DNA of 64,000 nt from Alphaproteobacteria bacterium (GCA_021151765.1 JAGKWR010000004.1:50783-114782); one strand, 5' to 3'. Positions 45,269 through 55,386 are shown, counted from the stretch's first letter. The notes: a model not told the origin generated them from the sequence alone. Made by a program: numbers and translations.

Positions 45269-45519
45269 TAATTTTATAATAAATATTGGGAAAGCTTGAT
45301 TTTAAAGGCTGTAGAATTTGATAAAAAAATTCTAAAAAAAAATTAGCAAAAGGCAAAAACTAAAACTGTTTGACTGAATTTTTCTTAAATTAAAAATGAT
45401 ACAGTTCTTAATAACGAAGTCAGAGCCTTTTTACTCACAATTGTGATTTCATTTACAAAAGTTTGCAGCTCAACAAAGTTATAAAGGATAACACCTTTCA
45501 CCAACCACCATTTAATTTT

Positions 45520-45753
45520 ATGAGTCTTATCTCAAATCAAGAATTGGCTGAACTTTGCCAAATTTTTTCAAAGCTTCTCAACGTTTCCGACATAGAAATT
45601 CAAGAACATCTCTCGCTCTTTATTAAAGTCGATCCGACTATCAAAAACTGCTTGTATTATTTATCCAAAATTGAAGATGATAATCTTAAAAATAGTGCTG
45701 CAATTGGCATGCAATATCTAGTCAACTTCAAACAATCTCCATTTCATGAATAG
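45520..45753 (+). CDS. Small protein of unknown function upstream of queF
   Basis: The 77-residue acidic protein (MSLISNQELAELCQIFSKLL) has no signal or membrane segment. It is predicted helical and overlaps the queF start by eight bases. A TTG at 45463 would add 19 residues, but the ATG looks better. I do not recognise it. Confidence 0.6.
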   Translation: MSLISNQELAELCQIFSKLLNVSDIEIQEHLSLFIKVDPTIKNCLYYLSKIEDDNLKNSAAIGMQYLVNFKQSPFHE

Positions 45754-46207
45754 CAAAAAACAAAAACCAAAACTTTTGGGGCAAAATACAACTTACGAGC
45801 TAGAAAAAGTTAACGCGAAAATTCTAGAAGCAGTTCCAAATCCTCATGTTGGAACACTCTACTCTATCCGCTTTTCTTGTCCTGAGTTCACTTCAATTTG
45901 CCCAATAACTGGCCAACCTGATTTTGCTCATTTGGTAATTGATTACGTGCCTGATAAAAAGATTGTTGAAAGCAAAGCTTTGAAACTTTACCTCTTTTCA
46001 TATCGCAACCATGGCGCTTTCCACGAGGATTGTACCGTGCAAATCGCTAAAGATATTATTTCTTGCATCAAACCTAAATGGTTGAGAATCGGTGGTTATT
46101 GGTATCCGCGCGGCGGCATTCCAATTGATATTTTCTACCAAACTTCCACTCCTCCGAAAGATTTATTTTTACCAGAACAAGCAATTCCTACCTACAAAGC
46201 TCGTTAA
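45746..46207 (+). CDS. queF: NADPH-dependent preQ0 reductase
   Basis: QueF reduces 7-cyano-7-deazaguanine to preQ1 for queuosine in tRNA. The 153 residues are of the short type, with Cys52 and Asp59 in SICPITGQPDF and VESKALKLYLFSYRNHGAFHE. Confidence 0.96.
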   Translation: MNSKKQKPKLLGQNTTYELEKVNAKILEAVPNPHVGTLYSIRFSCPEFTSICPITGQPDFAHLVIDYVPDKKIVESKALKLYLFSYRNHGAFHEDCTVQIAKDIISCIKPKWLRIGGYWYPRGGIPIDIFYQTSTPPKDLFLPEQAIPTYKAR

Positions 46208-46210
46208 GTA

Positions 46211-47014
46211 ATGATTAACTTTCCCATCAGATTGCCGGAAATCGATCCGGTTGCTTTAGCTATTGGCCCTTTAGCAATTCGCTGGTACTCGCTTGCTTAC
46301 ATCGCCGGCATTTTGTTTGCACTTTTTTGGCTCAAAAAAAGTAATCAAAAAGAACGTTACATGAGTGAAGCTGCTTATGATAATTGGATCACTTGGGCAG
46401 TGCTTTCGGTCATGATTGGTGGCCGTTTGGGATATGTTTTCTTTTATAATTTTTCTTATTTTAGACATCACCTAATAGAAATTCTATATATCTGGCAAGG
46501 CGGTATGTCCTTTCACGGCGGGCTTTTGGGATCAATATTAGGAATGTTTATTTTCGCTAAAAAATATCATATCAACTTCCTACAGCTTACCGACAATCTT
46601 TCAATCGCTGCACCGGTTGGTTTGTTCTTTGGTCGTCTTGCCAACTTTATGAATATGGAACTTTATGGTCGCGTCAGCGGTTCTGACTTTGGAATAATTT
46701 TCCCTAACGCCGGAGATCTTCCTCGCCATCCAAGTCAACTTTACGAAGCAACTTTAGAAGGATTGTTTCTATTCACTATTTTAGCGGCTTTAAACCAGTT
46801 TACCAAAATAAAACAATTTCGTGGTATGATCAGCGCGATCTTTATTACACTTTATGGTTGTTTCAGAATGATCATCGAAAACTTCCGCGAACCAGACGAG
46901 CAAATTGGTTACATTTTTCAACAAATAACAATGGGACAACTACTGTCTCTTCCTTTCATAATTTTTGGTCTTTTTTTATTTTTTATTTCTTATCAGTCGA
47001 AGTTTCAAAAATAA
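46211..47014 (+). CDS. lgt: Prolipoprotein diacylglyceryl transferase
   Basis: Lgt attaches diacylglycerol from phosphatidylglycerol to the lipobox cysteine. The 267-residue membrane protein has GGMSFHGGLLGSILG, GLFFGRLANFMNMELYGR and HPSQLYEA. It supplies the substrates of LspA. Confidence 0.97.
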   Translation: MINFPIRLPEIDPVALAIGPLAIRWYSLAYIAGILFALFWLKKSNQKERYMSEAAYDNWITWAVLSVMIGGRLGYVFFYNFSYFRHHLIEILYIWQGGMSFHGGLLGSILGMFIFAKKYHINFLQLTDNLSIAAPVGLFFGRLANFMNMELYGRVSGSDFGIIFPNAGDLPRHPSQLYEATLEGLFLFTILAALNQFTKIKQFRGMISAIFITLYGCFRMIIENFREPDEQIGYIFQQITMGQLLSLPFIIFGLFLFFISYQSKFQK

Positions 47015-47335
47015 AAAAAATCAAAAAATATCTTGTCAAAAAATCAGCCCCTTTTTTGACTAGATGCGCTACAAAAAACCAGGCCTCTACCCTTCTCTCT
47101 CTAGGAACAAAAAATCAACACCCTGATTCTTTTTAGCTTCGCGAGGTGTCAAGTTTAATATTTTCAAAAATCAAAAATAATCTTCTTTACTCGGGAAGAT
47201 AAAGCTGGGAAAAATTACTCAATATTTTCAAAAAAAATTTCCTGCCAAAGTTGATTGCAACTTCGAATCTTTTTCGAAGCAAGTTTTGTTATCACAAAAT
47301 TTTCGTTGCAAAGGCAGTCCCTTAAAATTCTAACA
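47015..47335. other. Non-coding gap with two hairpins
   Basis: This gap of about 320 bases holds no credible gene. A 9-bp hairpin (GTCAAAAAA at 47035-47043, loop TCAGCCCC, TTTTTTGAC at 47052-47060) lies just after lgt and may act as a weak terminator. A 7-bp hairpin CTTCGAA/TTCGAAG is at 47261-47279. No tRNA, 4.5S or 6S RNA could be recognised. Confidence 0.5.
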
Positions 47336-47770
47336 ATGTTATCAGTTACACAAATCGGTCCTATCGAAGCTTTCGAGCTTCTTAAAAATAATCCGAATTC
47401 AGTTTTGGTTGACGTTAGAACCTACGAAGAGTTCAACTTCGTGGGAATTGTTGATGCTGCAGATTTTCAAAACCGTATAATTCTCCTCCCTTGGCAACTA
47501 ATGCCAGCAATGGATTACAATCATAATTTCAGTAACTCTTTAGAAGAACAGTTAGCAAAACTTTTTGCTCAAAACTCTAAAGACGCGCAAATATTATTCT
47601 TATGCCGTAGTGGCGCAAGATCTAACCAAGCCGCAGCCCACGCTGTTTCTCTTGGTTATAGTAATTGTTTTAACATTGTGAACGGTTTTGAAGGTGACCC
47701 AGATGCGTCTGGTCACAGAGGTAAAACCAACGGCTGGAAAGCCAATTCACTCCCTTGGAGACAAAAATAG
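47336..47770 (+). CDS. Rhodanese-like sulfurtransferase
   Basis: The 144-residue single-domain rhodanese has VLVDVRTYEEFNFVG and the active-site loop FLCRSGARS. It may handle sulfane sulfur or act as a thiol carrier. The ATG at 47336 fits the domain start; an upstream TTG extension is unlikely. The stop overlaps the dnaA start (TAGTG), which suggests coupled translation. Confidence 0.9.
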   Translation: MLSVTQIGPIEAFELLKNNPNSVLVDVRTYEEFNFVGIVDAADFQNRIILLPWQLMPAMDYNHNFSNSLEEQLAKLFAQNSKDAQILFLCRSGARSNQAAAHAVSLGYSNCFNIVNGFEGDPDASGHRGKTNGWKANSLPWRQK

Positions 47771-49200
47771 TGACTTTTGAAGCTTTGCCTAATCAGCAAA
47801 ACTTAAATAATGAATCGGACTTATTGACAGCCATTTTTGCTGCCTGCCGTAAAGAATATGGCGAGGATAGCTTTGGTAAATGGTTCGCTGCGCTTGATCT
47901 TGTCTCTAATTCTTCTAGCGAAGTTATTCTTAATGCGCCTTCAAAATTTGTGCGCGATTGGATTATCCGTGAATTCCTTAACAACAAATCGAAAAACAAT
48001 TTCAAAAATATTGTTCAAACCGTTGCTCCAAGCGTTAAAAAAGTTTCAATCATCCACGTCAGCAAAAATAACCAAACTCAAATTTCTGAACCATCGACTC
48101 CCTCACATTTTTCTTCTGAGCAAAAAGTCGTAAACATTTCTAAACACGACAATGTTTTTGCTTTCGGAACTGAACTAAACTCTCGCTATACATTTAAAAA
48201 TTTTGTCAGCGCTAAATATAACAAAATGGCGCTTTCAATGGCTAAAATTGCTGCCGGAATTGACGCTCAAACTAACTTATTTGACGATAAAATTCCGCTT
48301 TTCATTCATGGTAATGTTGGCATCGGCAAAACTCACTTGGCGCAAGCAATTGCTTGGCAAATCAAAGAATCTGATAAATCTAAAAAAGTTGTTTATTTGT
48401 CAGCTGAGAAATTCATGTATCATTTCGTGCAGTCAATCCGCAGCGGCGGAGCCATGGAATTCAAAGAAAAAATGCGCTCAATCGACGTGTTGATTGTTGA
48501 CGACGTGCAATTCATCGCCGGCAAAGAAAGCACGCAGCAAGAATTTATGAATAGCTTCAACCACCTTGTTGAAGAAAATAAACAAGTAGTTTTGGTGTGC
48601 GATCGTCGCCCTTCTGATTTGGAAAATATTGATGAGAAACTGAAATCACGCATTTCTGGCGGCATGATCATCAACTTCAAAAATCCTGATTACCAAGATC
48701 GTTTAGAAATTTTGAAAGCCAAAGCAGCGCAGATGGAACAAGAAATCTGCCCGAAAATTTTGAGCTACTTGGCTGAAAAAATCACTACCAACGTGCGCGA
48801 CCTTGAAGGTGCAATGCGTAAATTGGTTTGCAGCAAAATGTTAGATGAACAAGAAATCACTTTGGAAACAGCCCGCGAAGTTTTATCCGATTATGTTCGT
48901 GCTTCTAACTCAGCAGCTCCAACAATTCAAAAAATCCAAAAAGCAGTTGCCCAATTTTACAATCTAAAACTCAGCGACTTATCTTCAAATAACCGCTCAC
49001 GCCAAATTGCCCGTCCTCGTCAAATCGCGATGTATTTGTGCAAAAATTTAACTTCCGAAAGCTTTCCAAGCATCGGCAAAGAGTTCGGCGGCAAAAACCA
49101 CGCAACCGTAATTCACTCAGTTAAAACTGTGCAAGAATTGATGAACTCAGACCAAAACATCTTGCAAGAAGTCAAATCTCTGGAAGAAAAAATTAAATAG
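47770..49200 (+). CDS. dnaA: Chromosomal replication initiator DnaA
   Basis: DnaA binds DnaA boxes and opens oriC. The protein has domain I (about 10-80), a short linker, AAA+ with Walker A GNVGIGKTH and Walker B VLIVDDVQFIAGKE, and the DNA-binding domain with RPRQIAMYL and GGKNHATVIHSVK. I chose the GTG at 47770 (476 residues); a TTG five codons earlier lies inside the rhodanese gene. dnaN and an origin are not nearby. Confidence 0.95.
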   Translation: MTFEALPNQQNLNNESDLLTAIFAACRKEYGEDSFGKWFAALDLVSNSSSEVILNAPSKFVRDWIIREFLNNKSKNNFKNIVQTVAPSVKKVSIIHVSKNNQTQISEPSTPSHFSSEQKVVNISKHDNVFAFGTELNSRYTFKNFVSAKYNKMALSMAKIAAGIDAQTNLFDDKIPLFIHGNVGIGKTHLAQAIAWQIKESDKSKKVVYLSAEKFMYHFVQSIRSGGAMEFKEKMRSIDVLIVDDVQFIAGKESTQQEFMNSFNHLVEENKQVVLVCDRRPSDLENIDEKLKSRISGGMIINFKNPDYQDRLEILKAKAAQMEQEICPKILSYLAEKITTNVRDLEGAMRKLVCSKMLDEQEITLETAREVLSDYVRASNSAAPTIQKIQKAVAQFYNLKLSDLSSNNRSRQIARPRQIAMYLCKNLTSESFPSIGKEFGGKNHATVIHSVKTVQELMNSDQNILQEVKSLEEKIK

Positions 49201-49310
49201 TCAAAGTTAGCGCATTTTCAGCTCTTGTTTTATCAAGCTCGAACGACAAAAAATCTGTAAATTCGTGAAATCCACTTCTGCACAACAATCTGCAAACTCA
49301 CAAAGCAAAT

Positions 49311-50114
49311 ATGCGCGCTTCAATATTTCTTATTTTGATTTTCTTAACCTTGCTGACTTCCACCGCAAAGGCTGAAAACGTTGACTGTTTTATCGTTAAA
49401 GAAGCTAACGAATATTTAATCAAACGTGGAGAAAATTGTGATGTCAGATATTCACCAGCCTCAACTTTTAAAATTCCACTAGCTGTTATTGGTTATGACA
49501 GCGGCATTTTAAAAGATGAAAATCATCCAATTTGGGAATCACCAAAATCTCTTACTTTTTTAAAAGATTATTGGAGTGGCGAAAAAACGCCGGCAAGTTG
49601 GATGCGTTTTTCAATTGTTTGGTATTCGCAAAATTTAACCAAAAAACTGGGAGCGAAAAAATTTCAAAACTATGTCGACAAGCTTGATTATGGCAATCGT
49701 GATTTATCAGGAAATCTTGGTTTGAATGACGGTTTAAGCCAATCTTGGCTTTCCAGTTCTTTGTTAATTTCTGCAAACGAACAGCTTTCTTTCATCACAA
49801 AATTGGCTGAAAATAAATTGCCAGTTACGCAATTAGCACAAGAAAAAACCAAAAATATTTTGCGCTTTTTTGACGAATCAATGTTATCAAATGGTTGGAT
49901 TATTTATGGCAAAACCGGCACAGATGTTGATCGCAAGACTGGTGAGCGCAAAGGATATTTTGTTGGTTTTGCAACTAAAAACATCGCCGCAAATAATCAC
50001 AAATTACTCACTTTTGTAATTCATATTTCTGGCGAAAAAGATTCAAAAATCGGTGGAATTTACGCAAAAAAAATAGCGATGGATGAAATTCTCCAATCAA
50101 TTTTGCAAAAATAA
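49311..50114 (+). CDS. Class D (OXA-type) beta-lactamase
   Basis: The 267 residues start with a signal peptide (ending TAKA) and hold every class D motif: STFK (Ser51, Lys54), SIV (101-103), YGN (127-129) and KTG (201-203). The enzyme would hydrolyse penicillin-type beta-lactams in the periplasm. Composition resembles the neighbours, and no mobile element is adjacent, so it appears to be a resident gene. Confidence 0.9.
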   Translation: MRASIFLILIFLTLLTSTAKAENVDCFIVKEANEYLIKRGENCDVRYSPASTFKIPLAVIGYDSGILKDENHPIWESPKSLTFLKDYWSGEKTPASWMRFSIVWYSQNLTKKLGAKKFQNYVDKLDYGNRDLSGNLGLNDGLSQSWLSSSLLISANEQLSFITKLAENKLPVTQLAQEKTKNILRFFDESMLSNGWIIYGKTGTDVDRKTGERKGYFVGFATKNIAANNHKLLTFVIHISGEKDSKIGGIYAKKIAMDEILQSILQK

Positions 50115-50115
50115 G

Positions 50116-50589
50116 CTAATATTTCTTCTGGTTATTATTGTGGCAAATCGCTACAGCCAAGGCGTCAGCTTCGTCTTCACTTCTAAATCCGGCTTTGGGC
50201 AATAAAATTTTGATCATGGCTTGAACTTGATTTTTGTCAGCGCGCCCTACTCCAACAACTGCTTTTTTTACTGCTGTTGTTGCATATTCATGAACTCGTA
50301 ATCCACAAAGTCCTAAAGTTAAAATCAAAGCGCCGCGCGCGTGACCAAGTTTCAGCGACGAAGTTGGATTGCTGTTGATAAAAGTTTCTTCAATTGCCGC
50401 TTCGTGGGGTTGATGCAGTTTGATAAAATCAGTCACTGCATCGTGAAATTGCTGCAAACGTTCGGATAAAAGTTCAGACGAAGAAGTGTGAATTGTGATG
50501 GATGCCACAAAACTGAGGGAATTATTTTTTACTTCAATAATTCCCAAGCCAGTTTTAGTAAGGCCGGGATCGACCCCTAAAATTCTCAT
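50116..50589 (-). CDS. ruvC: Holliday junction resolvase RuvC
   Basis: RuvC cleaves Holliday junctions with RuvAB. The 157-residue protein has catalytic Asp7 (GVDPGLTKTG), AIEETF and the end DEADALAVAICH. It lies directly behind the fadJ-type gene with no gap. ruvAB are not here. Confidence 0.96.
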   Translation of the reverse strand: MRILGVDPGLTKTGLGIIEVKNNSLSFVASITIHTSSSELLSERLQQFHDAVTDFIKLHQPHEAAIEETFINSNPTSSLKLGHARGALILTLGLCGLRVHEYATTAVKKAVVGVGRADKNQVQAMIKILLPKAGFRSEDEADALAVAICHNNNQKKY

Positions 50590-52764
50590 TTACGAATAAA
50601 ATTTCTGATTTTTTTCAGCCATTTCGACAAGCAATTTACTAACTTCGAAACGTGCGCCGTATTTTCTGTTCAGTTCACGTAGATTTTTCACAACTTTGTC
50701 GATTCCGTAAGAATCAGCAGCACGCAAAACACCGCCGCGGAAAGCCGGAAAACCCGCACCCATAATCATTGCCATATCAAGATAACGCGCATTTTTGACG
50801 ACGCCTTCTTCCAAGCATTTAGCGGCTTCATTGATCATCATCAACATGCAACGATCGACAATTTGTTCGTCAGAGATTTGCGAAGTTTTAATCGATTTTT
50901 GCTGTCTAACTTGATGCAAAATCTGCATTATTTTCGGATTAACTTGCGATTGCGATCTTTCTTTCAAGCTATGCAAATAAAAGCCTTGGCCTGATTTTTT
51001 ACCAAGTAAATCTTTGTGGTTTTGATAAACTTCATCCAAAATTTCAGCAACTTTCATACGTTCGCCGAAAGCTTCGTGTAATGAATGTGCAACTTTAACG
51101 CCAACGTCAATTCCAACAACATCAGCCAAAACAAAAGGACCCATCGGCATTCCGAAACTCTCAATCAAATTATCAACGCGTTGAATTTCGGCACCTTCTT
51201 GCAGCAAGAAAGCAGCTTCATTCATGTATGGTAGCAATATTCTGTTGACCAAAAAACCAGCGGAATCTTTTACAACGATCGGAGTTTTACCCAATTTTTT
51301 TGACAATTTTACGATAGTTGCAATTGCCGTATCAGAAGTTTTTTCACCGCGAATCACTTCAACCAAAGGCATACGATTGACCGGATTGAAAAAGTGCATA
51401 CCAGCAAAACGCTCAGGATTTTGTAAATCACGCGCCATTTCAGAAATCGACAAAGACGAAGTGTTTGAAGCAATCACAGCATCTTTACGAACTTTAGTTT
51501 CCGCTTCCGCCAAGATTTTTTTCTTAATCGCCATATTCTCGACAACGGCTTCAACAATCACGTCAGCTTGCTCAAAACCAGAATAATCAACACTTGCCGA
51601 CACTTTAGCAACTTTCATAGCGATTTGCTCAGCGGTGTATTTTCTGATTTTTTTGAGCTGATTATAAATTTTTACAATCTGGTTATAACCAAGTGCGATA
51701 GCATTTTGCGTGATATCTTTGACACGAATATCGATGTCGTAATTACTGAACAACCAAGCAATTCCGCCGCCCATCACGCCAGCGCCGAGCAAAGCAGCGT
51801 TTTTAACTTCAAGCGCCGCAACTTCTGATTCAACACCAGAATCTTTTTTCAAAGCTTCGTTGGTGAAGAAAATCTCGATCAAGTTTTTAGAAATTTCACC
51901 AACCGAAACTTCACAGAAAGCTTCAAGCTCAATCTTTAAACCTTGTTCTTCGTTTTTTAGACGGTGCGTTCTTTTGATAACTTCAAGTGCGTAAAACGGA
52001 GCGGGATATTGGCCTTTGGTTTTTTTAAGCAAATCTTTTTTAGCCAAGTGGAAAATCAAAACATCACCAAACAATAATTTTTCGAATAAATTACGTTTTT
52101 TTGCGGCAGCTTTACGAGCTTGTAAATATTTGTTCGCCTCGCCTTTTTCCAAAATTTCAGTAATGAATGAGCTTAAAGTGTCTGACAAAAATTCTTCACG
52201 GGCGAGATCATCAACCAAACCAATCTTGTGTGCTTTTTTAGCATCCACCGCTTTACCTGGCAAAATAATCGACAAAGATTCTTTCAACCCAACCAACTTT
52301 GGCAAACGTTGCGTGCCGCCAAAACCCGGAATGATTCCCAAATTAACTTCTGGCAAACCCAAAGAAGTTTTTTTATTCACAACCGCCACACGATATTTAC
52401 ACGCCAAGGCCAGCTCTAAACCACCGCCCAAACAAGCGCCGTCAATGATTGCAATTGTCGGGATTTTTAGTTTAGCGATTTTTGATAAAATATTTTGGCC
52501 GCGAGAAACTTTTTCCAAAGCATCTTTAGAATCGGTGATTCCTTTGATTTCATTGATGTCAGCGCCAGCGATGAAAATGTCTTTTTTCTCCGAAGTGATT
52601 AACAAAACGCGAATCGCTTTGTTGCCGTCAATCACGTTTAAAGCCTTCTCTAACTCTTCCAATACTGGTTTTGAAAGCTTGTTAACTTTCTCATCGGGCA
52701 AATCAAAAATAAGATTTGCCACGCCATTTTTTTCAATCTTCAGAGTTAGAGCTTCGCTTTTCAT
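50590..52764 (-). CDS. fadJ: 3-hydroxyacyl-CoA dehydrogenase / enoyl-CoA hydratase
   Basis: The 724-residue bifunctional beta-oxidation enzyme has an N-terminal crotonase domain (IAGADINEIKG, GGGLELALACKYRVA, LPEVNLGIIPGFGGTQRLP) and an NAD-binding domain (LGAGVMGGGIAWLF, GMHFFNPVNRMPLVE). The C-terminal dehydrogenase domains follow. It acts on acyl-CoA degradation; the thiolase partner is not adjacent. FadJ versus FadB cannot be told from the sequence. Confidence 0.93.
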   Translation of the reverse strand: MKSEALTLKIEKNGVANLIFDLPDEKVNKLSKPVLEELEKALNVIDGNKAIRVLLITSEKKDIFIAGADINEIKGITDSKDALEKVSRGQNILSKIAKLKIPTIAIIDGACLGGGLELALACKYRVAVVNKKTSLGLPEVNLGIIPGFGGTQRLPKLVGLKESLSIILPGKAVDAKKAHKIGLVDDLAREEFLSDTLSSFITEILEKGEANKYLQARKAAAKKRNLFEKLLFGDVLIFHLAKKDLLKKTKGQYPAPFYALEVIKRTHRLKNEEQGLKIELEAFCEVSVGEISKNLIEIFFTNEALKKDSGVESEVAALEVKNAALLGAGVMGGGIAWLFSNYDIDIRVKDITQNAIALGYNQIVKIYNQLKKIRKYTAEQIAMKVAKVSASVDYSGFEQADVIVEAVVENMAIKKKILAEAETKVRKDAVIASNTSSLSISEMARDLQNPERFAGMHFFNPVNRMPLVEVIRGEKTSDTAIATIVKLSKKLGKTPIVVKDSAGFLVNRILLPYMNEAAFLLQEGAEIQRVDNLIESFGMPMGPFVLADVVGIDVGVKVAHSLHEAFGERMKVAEILDEVYQNHKDLLGKKSGQGFYLHSLKERSQSQVNPKIMQILHQVRQQKSIKTSQISDEQIVDRCMLMMINEAAKCLEEGVVKNARYLDMAMIMGAGFPAFRGGVLRAADSYGIDKVVKNLRELNRKYGARFEVSKLLVEMAEKNQKFYS

Positions 52765-52787
52765 ATTTTTTCGCTTTGTTGGAATTT

Positions 52788-53726
52788 TTAATGAGCCAAA
52801 AATTTTTCAATTTCTAGTGCCGCCATGCAACCAGTTCCGGCTGCGGTGACTGCTTGACGATAAATTTTATCTTGAATGTCGCCAGCGGCATAAACACCCG
52901 CGATGTTTGTTGCTGTCGAGTTTGGTTTAGTAATAACGTAACCTTCCGCATCAATTTCTAAACCAGTTTCTTTAAACAAATCTGAATTTGGTTTGTGACC
53001 AATTGCGACAAAAATTCCGTCAATCGCCATTTCGCGAGTTTCACCAGTAACAGTGTTTTTCAATCTCGCACCGGTAACAGTTCTTGGATTTTCGCTACCC
53101 AAAACTTCATCCAAAGCATGGTTCCAAATCACTTCGATTTTCGGATTTTTAAACAAGCGATCTTGCAAGATTTTTTCTGATTTAAATTTGTCACGGCGAT
53201 GCACAACGTAAACTTTTTTGGCATGATTAGTTAAGTACAAAGCTTCTTCAACAGCGCTATTTCCGCCGCCAACAACGATTACTTCTTTATTTTTGAAGAA
53301 GAATCCATCGCAAGTTGCACAACCAGAAACACCAAAACCTTGGAATTTTTTTTCTGATTCTAAACCTAACCATTTGGCTTGCGCGCCAGTTGCAATCACA
53401 ACTGCGTCAGCTTCGTAAACGTCACCCGATTCACCAGTCAAAATGAAAGGACGTTTGGCGAAATCAACTTGAACAACGTGATCGTAGAAAATTTTAGTAC
53501 CAACGTGAACAGCTTGTTTTTCCATCTGTTCAACCAACCATGGGCCTTGCACTGCTTCAGCAAAACCAGGGAAATTTTCAACTTCCGTTGTAATAGTAAG
53601 CTGACCGCCCGGCGTATTACCGTTAATAATGATTGGTTCAAGATTGGCACGCGCCGCGTAAATTGCTGCGGTGTATCCCGCAGGACCTGAACCGATAATT
53701 GCGACTTTTGTTTTGTGTGTAGTCAT
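52788..53726 (-). CDS. trxB: Thioredoxin reductase
   Basis: TrxB transfers electrons from NADPH to thioredoxin through FAD and a CATC disulfide (Cys136, Cys139). The 312 residues include the FAD motif GSGPAGYTAAIYAARA, the NADPH motif VGGGNSAVEEAL and GVYAAGDIQD. Confidence 0.97.
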   Translation of the reverse strand: MTTHKTKVAIIGSGPAGYTAAIYAARANLEPIIINGNTPGGQLTITTEVENFPGFAEAVQGPWLVEQMEKQAVHVGTKIFYDHVVQVDFAKRPFILTGESGDVYEADAVVIATGAQAKWLGLESEKKFQGFGVSGCATCDGFFFKNKEVIVVGGGNSAVEEALYLTNHAKKVYVVHRRDKFKSEKILQDRLFKNPKIEVIWNHALDEVLGSENPRTVTGARLKNTVTGETREMAIDGIFVAIGHKPNSDLFKETGLEIDAEGYVITKPNSTATNIAGVYAAGDIQDKIYRQAVTAAGTGCMAALEIEKFLAH

Positions 53727-53820
53727 TTCTAATTAAAATAAAATTGGTTGCGGAGATGTAAACTTGGTTCACATGCAGCAACTCGAAGTTAAACTAAAAT
53801 TTTTCGTCAGAAAAATTTTA

Positions 53821-54561
53821 CTAATTCATGAACATTCCACCGTTGATATGAAGCGTATGACCAGTGATATAGCTAGCATCTTCACTTGCCAAGAATGCTA
53901 CACCTTTTGCGATATCATCAGCTTCACCCATTTTTCCTGCCGGAATTTTAGCCAATATAGTTTCTCTTTGTTGGTCGTTCAAGACTTCGGTCATTGGGCT
54001 AGTAATAAAACCAGGAGCAACGCAATTAATTGTAATTCCGCGTGATGCAACTTCTTGCGCCATTGATTTAGTCATACCAATCATGCCAGCTTTTGAAGCA
54101 ACGTAGTTACATTGACCCGGATTGCCAGTAACACCAACAACAGACGCGATATTGATGATGCGACCATATTTGCGGCGCATCATTTTTTTGATGGCGTTGC
54201 GATTTAGGATGAAAGTTGATTTCAAGTTAACGTCAATAACTTGGTCGAAATCTTCGTTTTTCATACGCAAAATCAAACCATCTTTAGTAATTCCTGCGTT
54301 GCAAACCATAATGTCGATTTGACCACCAGCCAACTCTTCAGCTTTATCAAACAAAGCTTCAACTTGCTCAAAGTCAGACAAGTTGCACGCAACGTAACTA
54401 ACGTCACCGCCAATTTCCGCTGCTAATTCTTTTAATTTTTCTTCACGAGTTGATGACAAAACCAATTTTGCACCTTGTTTTGCCAAAGATTTTGCAATTG
54501 CAGCACCAATACCACCAGTTGCGCCAGTTACTAAAGCTGTTTTTCCTGTAAGTTCGAACAT
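53821..54561 (-). CDS. fabG: 3-oxoacyl-ACP reductase
   Basis: FabG reduces beta-ketoacyl-ACP in fatty acid synthesis. The 246 residues are a classical SDR: TGATGGIG, CNAGIT and catalytic Tyr-Lys in CNYVASKAG. The rest of the fab cluster (fabD, acpP, fabF) is not adjacent. The product line feeds lipid A and possibly the acyl-CoA pool used by CqsA. Confidence 0.95.
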   Translation of the reverse strand: MFELTGKTALVTGATGGIGAAIAKSLAKQGAKLVLSSTREEKLKELAAEIGGDVSYVACNLSDFEQVEALFDKAEELAGGQIDIMVCNAGITKDGLILRMKNEDFDQVIDVNLKSTFILNRNAIKKMMRRKYGRIINIASVVGVTGNPGQCNYVASKAGMIGMTKSMAQEVASRGITINCVAPGFITSPMTEVLNDQQRETILAKIPAGKMGEADDIAKGVAFLASEDASYITGHTLHINGGMFMN

Positions 54562-54590
54562 AGTTTTTAAAGTTTAAGTTAGTTTAAAGT

Positions 54591-55382
54591 TTAGTTAGTT
54601 TTATCGATGACATCAATCAGACGACCAAGCTTGTCGATATTTTTCTTGTCGTAGCCGGTTTCTTTCTCGATTTCTTTCGCCAGTTTTTCTTCTTCAGAGT
54701 TAGAAGAAACATTGCTCTTTTTCTTAGTTAAAGATTCATCTCCTCGAGCTTGCAAATCAAGATCTTTACTTCCCTTTGTTACTTTTTCTTCTATTACTTC
54801 GTCAATTTTACTGTCCAAAGTTTTTTGCAATGCTCCTGATTTATCGAAACTCTTAATTGTTTCATTCATAAAAGATTGGACTGCTGGATCAACGACACTG
54901 GCAGAAATACGTATAATATTCGCAAATCTTGCATCTTCCATCCATTGCGGAACTTTTTTACTTTCAGAGTCATTTTTATTACCCAGTAAAAATCCATAAA
55001 GATTGGCTGTCACTGAATAAAATATACCAAAGATCAAAACAGATTTAACAATACCATAAAAAATTCCCAATGAGCGATCGAGCAAAGCTGGCATTTTATC
55101 TTTGACTTCTCCTACTAAATTTGAAGTTGAAAGGAGAAGCGTGAAAAACGTTATGATAAAAACCATAAAACGTGATACGATTTCCAAGATAATTTTATTA
55201 TCCGAATAGGAAGATAAAGCTTTGGCCAATAAAGGAGCCAAAAAATGACAAGCACACAAAGAGATAATCCAAATAATCAAGGACGCTAACTCTTTTACGA
55301 AACCACGAAAGAATGCCACAACTATAAATAGCAGCGACAACGCCATAAAAATTAGATCGAAAGTGTTAAAAGTCGTAGACAT
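54591..55382 (-). CDS. cvpA: CvpA family membrane protein
   Basis: The 263 residues have four membrane segments in the first 125 residues (FDLIFMALSLLFIVVAFFRGFVKE is the family start) and a charged cytoplasmic tail (KSNVSSNSEEEKLAKEIEKE). CvpA proteins are linked to colicin V production and envelope homeostasis; the molecular role is unclear. Confidence 0.85.
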   Translation of the reverse strand: MSTTFNTFDLIFMALSLLFIVVAFFRGFVKELASLIIWIISLCACHFLAPLLAKALSSYSDNKIILEIVSRFMVFIITFFTLLLSTSNLVGEVKDKMPALLDRSLGIFYGIVKSVLIFGIFYSVTANLYGFLLGNKNDSESKKVPQWMEDARFANIIRISASVVDPAVQSFMNETIKSFDKSGALQKTLDSKIDEVIEEKVTKGSKDLDLQARGDESLTKKKSNVSSNSEEEKLAKEIEKETGYDKKNIDKLGRLIDVIDKTN

Positions 55383-55386
55383 AATT

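Noticed and set aside
47035..47060. Strong terminator after lgt
   Set aside because: The stem is nearly all A-T and the T-run is within the stem rather than after it; kept only as a weak hairpin.
52016..52849. 277-codon plus-strand frame opposite fadJ
   Set aside because: It lies entirely over the strongly conserved fadJ and the end of trxB and encodes a low-similarity basic product; a shadow frame.
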